DNA of 64,000 bases from Pyropia yezoensis. Lineage: Eukaryota; Rhodophyta; Bangiophyceae; Bangiales; Bangiaceae. The notes beneath the pieces are model-generated. The model made no database searches and was not told where the DNA came from. It was given only the letters and a program-made list of their open reading frames with translations. The stretch spans positions 21,313,346 through 21,377,345 of the forward strand of contig CM020618.1 in assembly GCA_009829735.1 (NCBI GenBank). Direction: 5' to 3'. Positions 19,582-30,102 of the stretch are shown one piece after another. Each line of letters opens with the position of its first letter. The first letter of the stretch is position 1. The translations under genes and the position numbers were made by a program.

Positions 19582-21150
19582 TCAAATGGCAATCCCCACG
19601 TTAAGGCCTGTCGTGGGCTCGTCCCGCGGCCTTCTCGTAGATCCCGATGCGGACGGCGGTGCCGCCACGGGAGGCGGCGGCGGCGGCGGTGGGGAGGGAG
19701 GGGTGGGGAGGACCTGCCCCTTCCTCCCGCCTTCTCCCCTTCCCCCAACGCCCAGCGACCCCAGCCGCCCCGCCGTCTCCATCTCGTATAGCTCCATGGT
19801 ACCCCTGCACGCCTCCGAGCCGCTCGCGTAGTAGACGCGGCTGAGGTCCCGGTTGGGGCTGGCAGGCGCCCCCGAGTTGCGCGACCGCACCCCCCCGCGG
19901 ACGCAGCTGTGGGTGTGGCCGAGCGGCACGACCCGCCGGGACGCCACCTCCATCGCCACCACCTTGCCGCAGATCCAGGCCCCGTCGGCGCCTGCGGCAC
20001 ACGGTTCCCCCGACAGCACCACCCAGCCGGGGAAGTCGTAAGCCTGGCCCGATACGGCCACGCGGGGTTTCTTCCCGCCGCCCCCATCGGTGGGCAGCTG
20101 GAAGAGGGGCGACTGGCGGAGAGTGACCAGGTCCACCGCCACGACCCAGCCGGTAGCCTCCACCCCCGGGTCGTCCACGACGGATACGAGCGTATCGTGT
20201 CCGCTACCCGCCGCCACCACCACATCTGCCGCGTCGTCGGTGAAGAGGCGGGTGGCCATAACGCGCCGGCCCGCCGATGACAGTGCCGCGTCGTACACAT
20301 AGACGCCGGCAAACGCAAAGGACACCAGTACCGCCCCGCCGCTGGGGGTGATGCGCGCGCCGGTGAGGGGGCCCCACTCGGGGGGCCACGAGGTGAGGGA
20401 GCCCACCACTGTGGGCGGTGACGACGACAGGTCCAGCACTACCACGCCGCTAGTGGATTCGTCGCTCCGTAGAGACGAGTAGGCGTAGCGGCTGCCGTCC
20501 CGGCTGGGGTACCCCGTTCTCCAGTGGTGCGAGGACGCCCCCGGGATGGCGCCAAAGAGGGTTTGCGCGACGCCGCCCAACCCCTCTGACCTAGTTTGGC
20601 CCGCCGGCGCGGCCGCAAGGAACCTCTGAGCCCCCGACGTCACGTCAAAGGCAAAGAGCTCGAGGGAGACCCCGGGGGAAAATAGGTTGCTGCCGCCATA
20701 GTAGGCCAGCGTGGGCGGCCCCGATGGCCGCCAGTGGGGCATGCCGCCGCGAGCCGTCGGCGCCGGCGCCGGCCGGCCGTCTTCTCTGCGGTAGACTGCC
20801 ATGCCCTTGGCAAACGCGTTGCTCCGGCTGTCCTCGTACACCAGCACCAGCTTCCCGTCGGGGCTCTCCACCTGCGCGCCCGCCCGCAGGATGGGCTCCA
20901 AATCGTCTGTCGCCGTCGTCAGCCGCCGCACGGGCGTTCCGTAGGACGCGTCGGCGACGGTGGCGAGGAGGGGCGGCCGGCGCCAGCCAGCCACGGGGGG
21001 CGCCCCGTCCGCACCGGGGGGGGGGTTGGACGGCAGCGCGCCCGCCGCCGACCAGCGGGGGTGAGCGGGCACGACGGCCACCAGCGTCCATAGGGCGGCG
21101 ACGGCGGAGGCCAGGAGGGGGACCGGGGGGAGGACCCGCCGATGCATCAT
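19582..21150 (-). CDS. Predicted secreted beta-propeller-like protein
   Basis: I choose the ATG at 21150 because it opens a signal peptide (MMHRRVLPPVPLLASAVAAL, continuing hydrophobic to about residue 30); the frame also stays open upstream. The protein is about 522 residues. Repeated blocks of the type DGSRYAYSSLRSDES, SGVVVLDLSSSPPTVVGSL and SPNRDLSRVYYASGS resemble blades of PD40/TolB-like or oligogalacturonate-lyase-like propellers, with a GHTHSC segment followed by a Ser-Pro-Asn-Arg-Asp turn. The last 60 residues turn Gly/Pro-rich with a P8 run and may be disordered, or frameshifted past the true end. It is unrelated to the Y proteins at the level I can see. Extracellular location follows from the signal peptide; function is unknown. 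Confidence 0.6.
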   Translation of the reverse strand: MMHRRVLPPVPLLASAVAALWTLVAVVPAHPRWSAAGALPSNPPPGADGAPPVAGWRRPPLLATVADASYGTPVRRLTTATDDLEPILRAGAQVESPDGKLVLVYEDSRSNAFAKGMAVYRREDGRPAPAPTARGGMPHWRPSGPPTLAYYGGSNLFSPGVSLELFAFDVTSGAQRFLAAAPAGQTRSEGLGGVAQTLFGAIPGASSHHWRTGYPSRDGSRYAYSSLRSDESTSGVVVLDLSSSPPTVVGSLTSWPPEWGPLTGARITPSGGAVLVSFAFAGVYVYDAALSSAGRRVMATRLFTDDAADVVVAAGSGHDTLVSVVDDPGVEATGWVVAVDLVTLRQSPLFQLPTDGGGGKKPRVAVSGQAYDFPGWVVLSGEPCAAGADGAWICGKVVAMEVASRRVVPLGHTHSCVRGGVRSRNSGAPASPNRDLSRVYYASGSEACRGTMELYEMETAGRLGSLGVGGRGEGGRKGQVLPTPPSPPPPPPPPVAAPPSASGSTRRPRDEPTTGLNVGIAI

Positions 21151-21478
21151 CGTCGGGGGGCAGGGAGGGGGTTGGGCGAGACGGACGGGGTCGGGGGGGG
21201 AAGGCACGCGAAGGGAGCAGCGGGTACGACGCGGGTTGGGTCGGGCGGCGGCGGCGAGCTGTGCAGGCCGCGTGGCCGAGGCACCTTGAGCTGCGCGGGT
21301 TGGCCGCAACATGGAACGCAGGGCGGGCAGCCATGACCAGGCGCCTGCAGGCGGGGCGCCGCCACGGCTCTAGTCGTGACCAGGTCGGCAGCCGCGAGGC
21401 GCTGCGCAGCCGCGCCCTGCAGGGGACCTCGTGCCGAGCTCTCTATCCGTCTGACACCAGTTTTTCACAACTCGGGTA

Positions 21479-21707
21479 CAGTGCGACCCCTCACTTGGCC
21501 GCCCCGCAGTTGTGCCGATCGGCACAACTGAGGGGGGGGTACGCGTGAAGTGGCCCGGCCGGGCGGCTCATATTCGGGCGATTGACGGGCGCTGATTGGC
21601 TCATACCGTCCAGATCGCTGAAATCTGAACATCTCAGGACAACTGTCGGACACTGGAAGGGGGGCCACCTCCTTGGTCTACCCCAGGGCAAGTGAGGGGT
21701 CGCACTG
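21479..21707. mobile_element. 229-bp Tc1/mariner-type MITE
   Basis: CAGTGCGACCCCTCACTTG (21479-21497) recurs in exact reverse complement at 21689-21707, and both ends are flanked by TA (21477-21478 and 21708-21709), the hallmark of Tc1/mariner insertion. Inside lies a 24-bp perfect palindrome (21507-21530, half-site CAGTTGTGCCGA). There is no ORF of interest. It sits 6 bp inside the left terminus of the larger element and so inserted into it. Confidence 0.85.
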
Positions 21708-21984
21708 TATACCAGGACAGCCCCCAGGGGGCGATCTTGCAAAGAAACCCCGGAAAAACTTGATTGTATTTACATCCCAGGCCCGTGTCCCCCGGTCATC
21801 GACCAATGAGCACGCAGAGATCATGACTCGGACAGGTCGGACCTGGGTCGTCTCCTGACTGATCTCAGAGTGAGGTGTGCGGACCATCCCTTCGCCCTCG
21901 GGCGGCCATCCATGCCAACGTTGCTCCATCGGCAACGACGGCTCGCAGCGGCGGACGTGGGGGGGTTACCCAGATCAACGTGAG

Positions 21985-22135
21985 GGGGTGGGGGGGGGGC
22001 GTCCGAGCCGGCGGGGGGGGGGGGGGGGGGAGGGGGGGTGCGGCCGGCCGGCCGGGGGGGGGAGGCGTCCGAGCGGGCCGGGGGGGGGCGCCCGGCCAGA
22101 CAGGTCCGCTGCCAGGGGGGGGGGAAGGGGCGCCC
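21985..22135 (+). repeat. Long poly-G tracts
   Basis: Several runs of 7 to 18 G, separated by A, T or short C-containing spacers, on the plus strand. They could form G-quadruplexes and are also places where sequence length is least reliable. Confidence 0.7.
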
Positions 22136-23779
22136 CGACCAGACAGGGCCGCTGCCGGTGGGGGAAGAGATGGGGAGCCCGGACAAGGTAGGTCCGCAGT
22201 CAAGGGGGGAGGAGGGGGGGAAAGTGGGGTAAGCTGGGGCAAGTGGGCTTCTTGTGGCGGGAGTGCCGGCCGTCCTCAGAACCGCACATGCGCCTCTGCA
22301 GCGGTCAAAGGTTGGCGAATGGGCAGAGAAGGCGTTTGTGTCCCTGTGGTGTGCTGCAGGAGGGTATAGTGTCTAGAGGAGGGGAAGAAGGCTCGTAGCC
22401 TCTCGAGCGCTGGCTGTACACCGCGCCAGGGAGTGCTGGGCTCGCCGATCAATCAGCCAGAAGCAGCGTCAGGCGAGGTACTTGAATTCTAATTCCCTCT
22501 AAAGGAACCGCACCTTTTTCTACTCGGCGCGGCGTGGCGCGGCCGGAGGGCCGCCTTTTTGGGGTCGCTCTACACCCCTGGAGAGCCCTTGAGTTGGCGC
22601 GTCCAGCCGTGTGACTCACTGTTTGCCTACGCCTCGGCTTGTATTTTTGGCGCGAGTCGATAGACGGCTGGGGCATTCTTCTTGCACTGCGTTTTTGTCG
22701 GTTTTTCTATGTAAACACTGTGGGAATCCCATAGATGGGAAGTTGTGAAAAACTGGTGTCACTTGTGAAAAACTGGTGTCAGACGGATAACGGATGGCCC
22801 GCAGCGCAGCAAGGTCGTCGGGTATCAGCCTATGGAATCCTTGGGATAACACTTTCACCTCATGACCTCGACCACCGTAAAACTTGACACGAAATATACA
22901 TATAGTACTGACTTTTGGAACACATGTTGGCTTCGGGTAGGTTTCGAATAGTCAAAAGGAGGAAACCTGCTCAGTTTTCTCCAAAGTCAAAGGGATCACC
23001 ATCAATCGCTTGGCAAGCGGATGCCGACGAGAATGTCCGTGCATCCGCACGTCACCCACCTGCTCGGCTTGTTGATGGCAGCACGCTCAACCGGGACGCG
23101 GCCGGCTGTGCCGTTCAAGGCACGCCGCGGCGACCCGGCCAGAGGTCTGTTCGATCCTCCACATTCCCGTGCCACCACCTGGCAGCTGCCAAGTTCTCGT
23201 CGGTCTGGGCAGGCGGCCTCTGTTACTGCGCGCTGTCGCCTTGCATCCACAGGACGCGGCCGTCGACTCGCGGCCGCCGCTGCCCCCCCCCTCATTCACT
23301 GTCTGTCGGGTGCGCCACGGCATGACAAGCACCCTTGCGGCGGTGGACACACGGAAGACAGCCGTGGGATGTGCCACGCGCGGCCGCCGCGGCGGTAGCG
23401 GCAGCAGCAGTTGGCGGTGGGTGGCGGTGACGGGCATCGGGCGGCGGGCGCAGCTGTGAGGGGCGGTGGACGAGGCTGTGGGAGAGCCGTGGGTGCGGCT
23501 GTGCAGGAGCTGTTGACGAGTGGCAGCGTCGGGACTGGCGTCGCTGTGACTGCCTTCCCCAGCGTGCGTGCCATGGGTGGCAGGCGGTCGTTAAGATGAC
23601 CCCGTGGACCGGAAGGAGGGAGCCGTCTTGCTTCGTCACAAGTCGCACGCTCCGCTGTCTTGCGCACCAGCTACCCTTCCCTCCCTCGTGCATCTCCCTT
23701 CCTTACCATCTGCAACCTTTCCGCCACTCTTGCCGCGACCAATCCTCCCCAGCGCTCATCTCATCTCTCGCTCGTCGCC

Positions 23780-24802
23780 ATGGGTGCTCGCCGCTCGCTC
23801 GTCGTGGCCGTTGCCGCCGTGACCGCCACCGCCGCCGTCGCGTCGTCTGTGGCGGCCGCGTCGGTGGCGGCATCGGACCGGACGTTTGTGGTCGTCCACA
23901 AGCCGGTGGTGGTGGCGCCGACGCGGGCGCCGACGCGGGCGCCGACGCCCAAGCCCACCCCCTGTCTCATCAAGTTCGACTGCTCCACCACCCGCACCGT
24001 CGCCGCCCACTGCCCGACGGTCGTCCGGCAGGCGGTGGCGTGCCACGGCGGCGGCGGCCACAAGTGGGCCGTCCAAAAGTACGGGTCGACCACCTGCTAC
24101 GCCGACGTGACGGTGTCACGGCCGTGCACCAAGACGGTGCCGGTGGCGCGGACGTGCGTCAAGGCGTGTGCGACGCCGGTGCCGACGCCGTGCACGCGGA
24201 GCGTGGCATGCAACAAGGTAGAGACGGTGGATGTGGACTGCTCGACGACGACGGCGGTGGTGGTGGCGTGCCCCAAGACGGCCGAGTTCTTTGATGCGGC
24301 GGGCAAGCCGCTGGCCATCTGCCAGACGCTGAAGAAGACGGCCAAGACGTGCAGCAAGGAGGTGGTGACGGCGGCCAAGTGTGTGGTGCCGTGCGCGACG
24401 GCCAAGGCGACGCGGGCGCCCCGGACGACGCGGACGCCCAAGGTGGTGGCGCCCAAGGCGGCGGTGGTGCAGAAGAAGGGGGTGCTGGGGGTGCCGACCA
24501 AGACGTGGGTGAACCTGCTCGGCAAGGTGGTGACGGCGGTGGTCAACAAGAAGGGTGGTGTCGTGGTGGTGCCGACTGCGGCGCCCACGGCAGCGCCCAC
24601 GGCCGCCCCCACGGTTGCTCCCACTGCGGTGCCCACTGCGGTGCCCACCGCCACTTTGTCGCCGCCAACGTCCGTGTCGGCGGGCAATGGCGGCAATGGC
24701 GGCAACGGTGGCGCCGGCCCCGACGGCGGCAACGGCGGCGCCGGCGGTGTGGGCGGCGACGCGGTGATTGACGCGTCGCCTGCTGCGCGGTTTGACTACT
24801 GA
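23780..24802 (+). CDS. X gene copy 1: secreted Cys-rich Pro/Thr-repeat protein
   Basis: 340 residues from the ATG at 23780 (context GTCGCCATGG); the frame extends upstream but the signal peptide starts here (MGARRSLVVAVAAVTATAAV, to about residue 31). Then come PTRAPTRAPTPKPT, a domain with 16 Cys (about residues 62-207), a basic Thr/Pro stretch, a V/APTA repeat (about 265-299), an Asn/Gly-rich run and the C-terminus ARFDY. Such Pro/Thr repeats plus even-numbered Cys are usual for wall or mucin-like extracellular proteins; I recognise no named family. This copy has Ile in CLIKFDC, where the others have Val. It converges on the Y gene, whose stop is 250 bp away. Confidence 0.8.
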   Translation: MGARRSLVVAVAAVTATAAVASSVAAASVAASDRTFVVVHKPVVVAPTRAPTRAPTPKPTPCLIKFDCSTTRTVAAHCPTVVRQAVACHGGGGHKWAVQKYGSTTCYADVTVSRPCTKTVPVARTCVKACATPVPTPCTRSVACNKVETVDVDCSTTTAVVVACPKTAEFFDAAGKPLAICQTLKKTAKTCSKEVVTAAKCVVPCATAKATRAPRTTRTPKVVAPKAAVVQKKGVLGVPTKTWVNLLGKVVTAVVNKKGGVVVVPTAAPTAAPTAAPTVAPTAVPTAVPTATLSPPTSVSAGNGGNGGNGGAGPDGGNGGAGGVGGDAVIDASPAARFDY

Positions 24803-24867
24803 GGCTGCGCCCGCCGTGCCCGCGGTCCGCCCCATCCATGACACGTCGACCATTGTGGTAACTGTAA

Positions 24868-24873
24868 AATAAA
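24868..24873 (+). terminator. Poly(A) signal AATAAA of X copy 1
   Basis: AATAAA lies 66 bp past the X stop codon, in the 250-bp gap between the convergent X and Y genes. The same signal occurs at 36753-36758 behind X copy 2 but is missing behind the 41.9-43.7 kb copy. Confidence 0.5.
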
Positions 24874-25052
24874 CGACACGTTCTGTATGCTTCCTGTGTC
24901 TGTTGACATTGTTGTGTCTCATGCTTTCTTTCGTTTCTCGCCTGCGGAACACGATGTGTGACGTGGCAGCCCTTGTAAAGCTCGCCACAAATAGTTATAT
25001 GTTAAACGTCCTACGATACCACGATATCACCACCCCCCCTCCTTGCCCGCCC

Positions 25053-28000
25053 CTACTTGTCCATGTACCAGTAGTCCCCCCGCCCTGCCGTCATGGCGCT
25101 CACCCGCCCCTCGGAGGTGGTCACCACTACCCGCACCAGGGAGCCGGGCGTCCCCCGCGGCGCGGTGCACTGGAAGGACCGCCCGTCGACAGCCACGGCG
25201 CGCACGTCCGTGCAGGGGGCGCCGCCAATGGTGGCGGCGGGGATCCCCTCCCCAAAGTGGTGCCCCGCGATGGTAACCGTGTTTCCACCCGCCGCGCGCC
25301 CCCGGTGGGGTCCCACCCCCACCACCACCGGCCCCGCTGCAGCCGGCGGCGTCGGGTAGTCGGGCGCCGCCACCAGCACCCGGTTCTTTTGGGGCTGTGG
25401 CGCCAGCACCACCCCCGCCGGCGTCTGGGCCATGAGCAGTCCCGAAAAGCCAAACAGGTCAGTGATGGACGCCACGCGGGCGCCGCCGGCCGCCAACTGC
25501 ACCCGCTGCGTGGAGCCCGACGAGGAGCGGCCGCTAAACTTAGCCAGCAGCAGGTCGTGCTTGAGGGCCCCCCCAAACAGGTTGGCCATGTACTCTGTCA
25601 CCCCATTGATGGACGAGCGGCCGAGGTCGGCCAGCGGCCCCGTGTAGCCGCCCCGCGATGCCTCCGCGTTGCGGTGGTAAGTGCACTGCCGGCCGTCGTC
25701 GCGGGCGCGGTTCCGGTTGGGGTGGCCATAGTAGCCGCCCCGCGACAGGCGGAGGAGCTTGTCCTTTTGGGTAAAGCCCGCCGCCGAGGCGTCGCAGCCA
25801 ATGGCGACGTCGCCAAAGCCCCCATTGGGCCCGTTATCGGTTCCGTAAAGCTCACCGTTGGTGTGGAGGACCATGGTGTAGCTGTTGCGGATACCCGACG
25901 CGTGGACGGCCACACCCCAGCCTCCCGTCTGCCTCGACATCCGCGCATCGGCCGTCTGGTCATAGGTGACGTGGCCGTCAAAGTTAGGAGCGTGCACGGC
26001 CGCCCGCAGCACTGCCGCCGACAGGGGCGTTTCGTCAACGCCGCCCAGACGAATCCCCCGCACGTTGGCGCCCATGTTGGTCTGGCCGCCGGCGACCAGC
26101 AGCAGCCGACCCTCTTGGTCCCACTCCAGCGCCTGAACCGCATGGTCGTGGTTCGATACGGGCAGCCCCGACAGCAGCACCTGATCCACCACCAGGCAGT
26201 TGTCGCCGGTGCTGGGCCGCAGCACCACAACTTCCCCATTGTCCCACTCGGACAGCGGGCGGCCGTGGTTCTGCGTATAGTAGAGCAGGCTGGTGGCCGC
26301 CAGGAGGGACAGGCCGTCGCCGTCCGCCATGGGGTCAAACGCCAGCGACAGCACGCTCCGCTTTTCCCCCACCGACTCGGAGACGCACGAGTCCGTTACC
26401 ACGTGCGTGGTGGGGTCCACCGTCAGCGCCTGGATGTACTCCTTGTACTGGCCGACGTACACGCGGCCGTCGGGGCCGAGCGCAATGGATGTTGGCCCAG
26501 CAATGTAGTAGTCCCCACCGTTGGCCGACTTGAGCGACGTCTCAGTAAACTTGATAGGGTCCGCAGCCGCCGCCTCGTAGGTGTATGTCAAGCCGCCGCT
26601 GACGCCGCCCTCTCCGGCCACGCCCCCTCCCGTCGTCACCACCACGTCCACGTCACCCGCGGCGGCCGCCGCCGGCGCTTCCACCGTCAGCCGGGTCGAC
26701 CCGTCCCGCACCACCGCCGTTGCAGAGACTCCCCCAAATGTCACCTGCGTATCGGCCGTGTAAAAACCCACCCCCGTCACAGTCACGCGGGTGCCCTGGC
26801 TCAGCCCACCCGACGCGGGTTCAATACCAGTAACAACGGGAACCACCGTCGCGCGGTCCCACTCCATGGACCCCTTTGGCATGGGGCCGCTCCCGGCGGC
26901 AGTCACGGATACCGTCGCCGCGGCACCGCCGCTGTTGTGGCGGTAGGTGGTGACCGCCTCGTGCATCCCCGCAGCCAGCCACACCTGCCCAGAGGCCGTC
27001 GACGATCCGCCCGCCGACGCTGCCAGCACCGATGCCCCGTCCACGGTCAGCTCCATCTCACCGCTGGCAAAGGCCGCATCAAACGCATACGCCCCATCGA
27101 CGGGTGCCTTGTACAAGAAGAGGCAGCGCTGCTTGAAGCCAGACCGCCCTTGGGGGCCCTCTGGGAAGGAGGCCGCCGTCGGGAAGTTCAAGTCCTCGCT
27201 CACCGCCGCAAAGATGGGTTTCTCCTCCCCACCAGCGTTGCCTGCGTAGTAGTAGCAGTAGGCGCCTGGCGCCAGGGAGCCCACCACCGTCACCACTGAC
27301 TCAGCGTCGCTCGCGTTACCCCCATCGTCCACCACCGTCAGCTTGACAGCGGTGGTGCCAAGGGGAAACTCCACTACCACCGAGATGCCCGACCCGAGCT
27401 CCTCACCCGTCGCCATCGCCGTCCAAATGAACGACAAGAGCTCCCCGGAAGAGCCGTCGTCGTGGAAGCGGTGGGTGTGCGAGTCGTAGGCAGAAAGCGT
27501 GACGCTCTGTCGCCCGTTGCCGTCAATGTCCACTACAGCCGAGGGGTGAGGGTCAATGACCGCGTGCGCAAAGTGGTCATCAGGCGTGGGGGGGGGGGCG
27601 CCCGCCGCGGTCCCCGTTGGTGTCATGGGCGTCGGGGGGACTGGGGTGACCACGGGCGGCGTCGCGGGTGCTCCCGCAGCGGCCATCACCTCAATCCCCT
27701 GCAGCATCGCGTTCTCCACACTCGACTTGAGCATCAGGTGAAGGCCGCCCGACCCGACCACCGCCACCGACAGTGTGCGGCTGGACGCTGTCGCCCAGTA
27801 TGCCGACTCAAACACGTCGACCTTGTCCAGCGTCACGGTCGCCCCTCCCCCGGTGGCAGTGATTGAAAACACCCGCCCGCCAATGAACGCTGCTCCGCTG
27901 TACAGCTCAGCAAAGTGGAGCCGCAGGGTGTAGGTGCCCGCCGGAAGGGGAAACGTGTAGGCCAGCTCCTTACCCCACCGTTGAGTGGCGTAGATGGCAG

Positions 28001-28885
28001 CCGGCGCCGCGTCTGGCGCAGCGGTGGACACCTCCTTCGCGCTCGTCCACACCTTCGTTGCAGGGCCGTTGGTCACATACGGGGTGTCGGGGGTATAGCC
28101 CGCCACGGCGGGGCCGCCCACGTTGAGCCGCAGCGTTGCCGGCGCAGGTGCCGTGGGCTCCTTCTCTTCCACCTCGGTGGCAGGGCCCCCTTCATCATCG
28201 GTGTCCTCCTCGTCGTCACTACCCGCCTCATCGTCGCTGCCCGTCCCATCGTCGCCGCCTGCCCCATTGTCGCTTCCCGCGCCATCGTCGCCGCCCGTTG
28301 TGCTCCCGCGGTGGACCTCAATGGCGCTGACAAAACGCGTTCTGCACCTTGCTGGTGAAGGTCACAGCCAGCCCCCCCCCTCCTTCCACCGCGGCAGGGT
28401 AGGAGCGTACCAGGGCGGTCCGCGCCCCGCCTGAAGCCACAAAAATGTCGAGCCCCCGTCTCGACCGTCACCCCCCCACCGCCACGTCAAGCATACGGCG
28501 GCCGGGGGCATAGGCGCCTGACCACACCTCTGCCCAGTGGAGAGTCACCGTGTAGGCACCCGCGGGGAAGGGGGAGGGTGTACGTGAACGCCCCACCGCT
28601 CGAGGCGTAGCGCTGGGTGGTGAAAAAGAGCCGGGCGGGTGGTGCCGGTGATGGGGCCGCTGACGATGGTGTAGGAGGTGGTGGCTGCCCCAGAGACGTA
28701 GGCCGCCGGGTTGTCGGCGGCGAACGGGCCGCTACCGCCGCCGTTGCCGGCATTGATTGCTAGGACGGCGGGCGCAGGTGCAGCGGCTGCGGGGGAGAGC
28801 GATGCAAGAAGAAGACCCGAAGCCGCAGCAGCCGTGGCAAGGACGGGCCGTCGCCGCCTGCCAGGGCGGGGTGATACCGCGTCAT
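25053..28885 (-). CDS. Y gene copy 1: secreted malectin/IPT/propeller protein, 5' part frameshifted
   Basis: Same protein as the intact copy at 60,012-63,839, where the domains are described. From the stop at 25053 the frame is open through the second malectin domain to about 28,172. The homologous ATG is at 28885, but between 28,172 and there several single-base indels (for example GACAAAACG at about 28,330, and changed C or G runs near 28,453, 28,470 and 28,567) break the first malectin domain and signal peptide. All are homopolymer length changes and they cluster toward the assembly gap, so they look more like sequence error than decay. It reads Thr in NSYTMVL, where both palindrome arms have Ala. 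Confidence 0.8.
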
Positions 28886-29602
28886 TGTGGTGCAGCGGGG
28901 TGGGGGAGGGGCGGGCCGTTGGGATAAGCGCGGGTGGTGTCCAACTCAAGAATAGAACCGCACCGTGGGCCTGGATAGAGGCGTGCTGGTGTTGGCTGGT
29001 GATGAAGGTGACGATAGCGATGAGGCGGAGGAGGGGGGATGGGGGTGCTGGGGTACAAGGTGGCGATGAGATGGGGAGTGGAGAAGCTGGGAGTGGATGC
29101 GGTGCGGGATGAAGCTGCTGGATGGCCACACGTTCTCCATCCCACCCGCCGCTCCACCCCCTGCCTATGTACCCAAGGAATGCCTCAACAGGACGACGTC
29201 CCGCTGCCACCCACTGCCGCTCGCGGCACACATGGCGCCACGGAAAGTCCCGCCACAGAGGCGTGGCCGCCGCAGCAGCGATCCTCCCACCACAGGCGTA
29301 CAGAAAGAGGGGATTGGAGGGGTGACACGGCTCCCGGTGGCACGACAGCGGCGCGACCCTCCCCTGCCCCCAAAGCCATCGTCGACCATACCTTTTCCCA
29401 CTTTCCTTCGCAGTGGGCCCTTCAGGAAAACACGGCTGGCACGGGGGAGGCCACCGTGGCACGGATCCCCCACCCCCCCCTCCGCTCCTCCTCGCCCTCC
29501 ATCGGCCTTGCCTCACCCCCTCCCCGCGGGCGTTCCCATGGCACCCGGAAGTAACGTGGCGTGGCGCCCTTTCAGCTCCTAGCGGCGGCACGTACGTGTG
29601 CA
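28886..29602. other. Upstream region of Y copy 1, to the gap
   Basis: Homologous to 40,765-41,472 in unit 2. It is non-coding as far as I can tell; a long Y frame extends upstream only as an artefact of composition. Presumably it carries the Y promoter, but no TATA box was identified. Confidence 0.5.
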
Positions 29603-30102
29603 NNNNNNNNNNNNNNNNNNNNNNNNNNNNNNNNNNNNNNNNNNNNNNNNNNNNNNNNNNNNNNNNNNNNNNNNNNNNNNNNNNNNNNNNNNNNNNNNNN
29701 NNNNNNNNNNNNNNNNNNNNNNNNNNNNNNNNNNNNNNNNNNNNNNNNNNNNNNNNNNNNNNNNNNNNNNNNNNNNNNNNNNNNNNNNNNNNNNNNNNNN
29801 NNNNNNNNNNNNNNNNNNNNNNNNNNNNNNNNNNNNNNNNNNNNNNNNNNNNNNNNNNNNNNNNNNNNNNNNNNNNNNNNNNNNNNNNNNNNNNNNNNNN
29901 NNNNNNNNNNNNNNNNNNNNNNNNNNNNNNNNNNNNNNNNNNNNNNNNNNNNNNNNNNNNNNNNNNNNNNNNNNNNNNNNNNNNNNNNNNNNNNNNNNNN
30001 NNNNNNNNNNNNNNNNNNNNNNNNNNNNNNNNNNNNNNNNNNNNNNNNNNNNNNNNNNNNNNNNNNNNNNNNNNNNNNNNNNNNNNNNNNNNNNNNNNNN
30101 NN
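29603..30102. other. Assembly gap of 500 N
   Basis: Exactly 500 N, a placeholder length. Sequence left of it ends at the equivalent of 41,472 in unit 2; sequence right of it starts at the equivalent of 37,148. With a 7.03-kb period the missing piece is about 2.7 kb and should contain an X gene and the 3' end of a Y gene. Confidence 0.95.

Larger units (their letters stand above)
21444..22789. mobile_element. Non-autonomous element with 27-bp perfect inverted termini
   Basis: TATCCGTCTGACACCAG and the next ten bases at 21444-21470 are repeated exactly in reverse complement at 22763-22789. Both ends begin with TA, consistent with a TA target duplication of the Tc1/mariner type. A second partial copy of the terminal motif lies just inside the right end (22743-22760). 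No transposase is present in the 1.35 kb. The interior holds a MITE-like element and long G runs. Confidence 0.65.
22955..29602. repeat. Tandem unit 1 of the X/Y array (right end lost in gap)
   Basis: From about 22,955 the sequence matches 34,837 and 41,871 onward, so this is the left border of the array. It holds one X gene (plus) and one Y gene (minus) and stops at the assembly gap after about 6.65 kb of the 7.03-kb unit. Confidence 0.9.

Noticed and set aside
24903..27299. A 798-codon plus-strand ORF, repeated at 36,788 and 61,593
   Set aside because: It is the antisense shadow of the Y gene: His/Arg/Pro-rich, no domain, and it follows Y in every copy.
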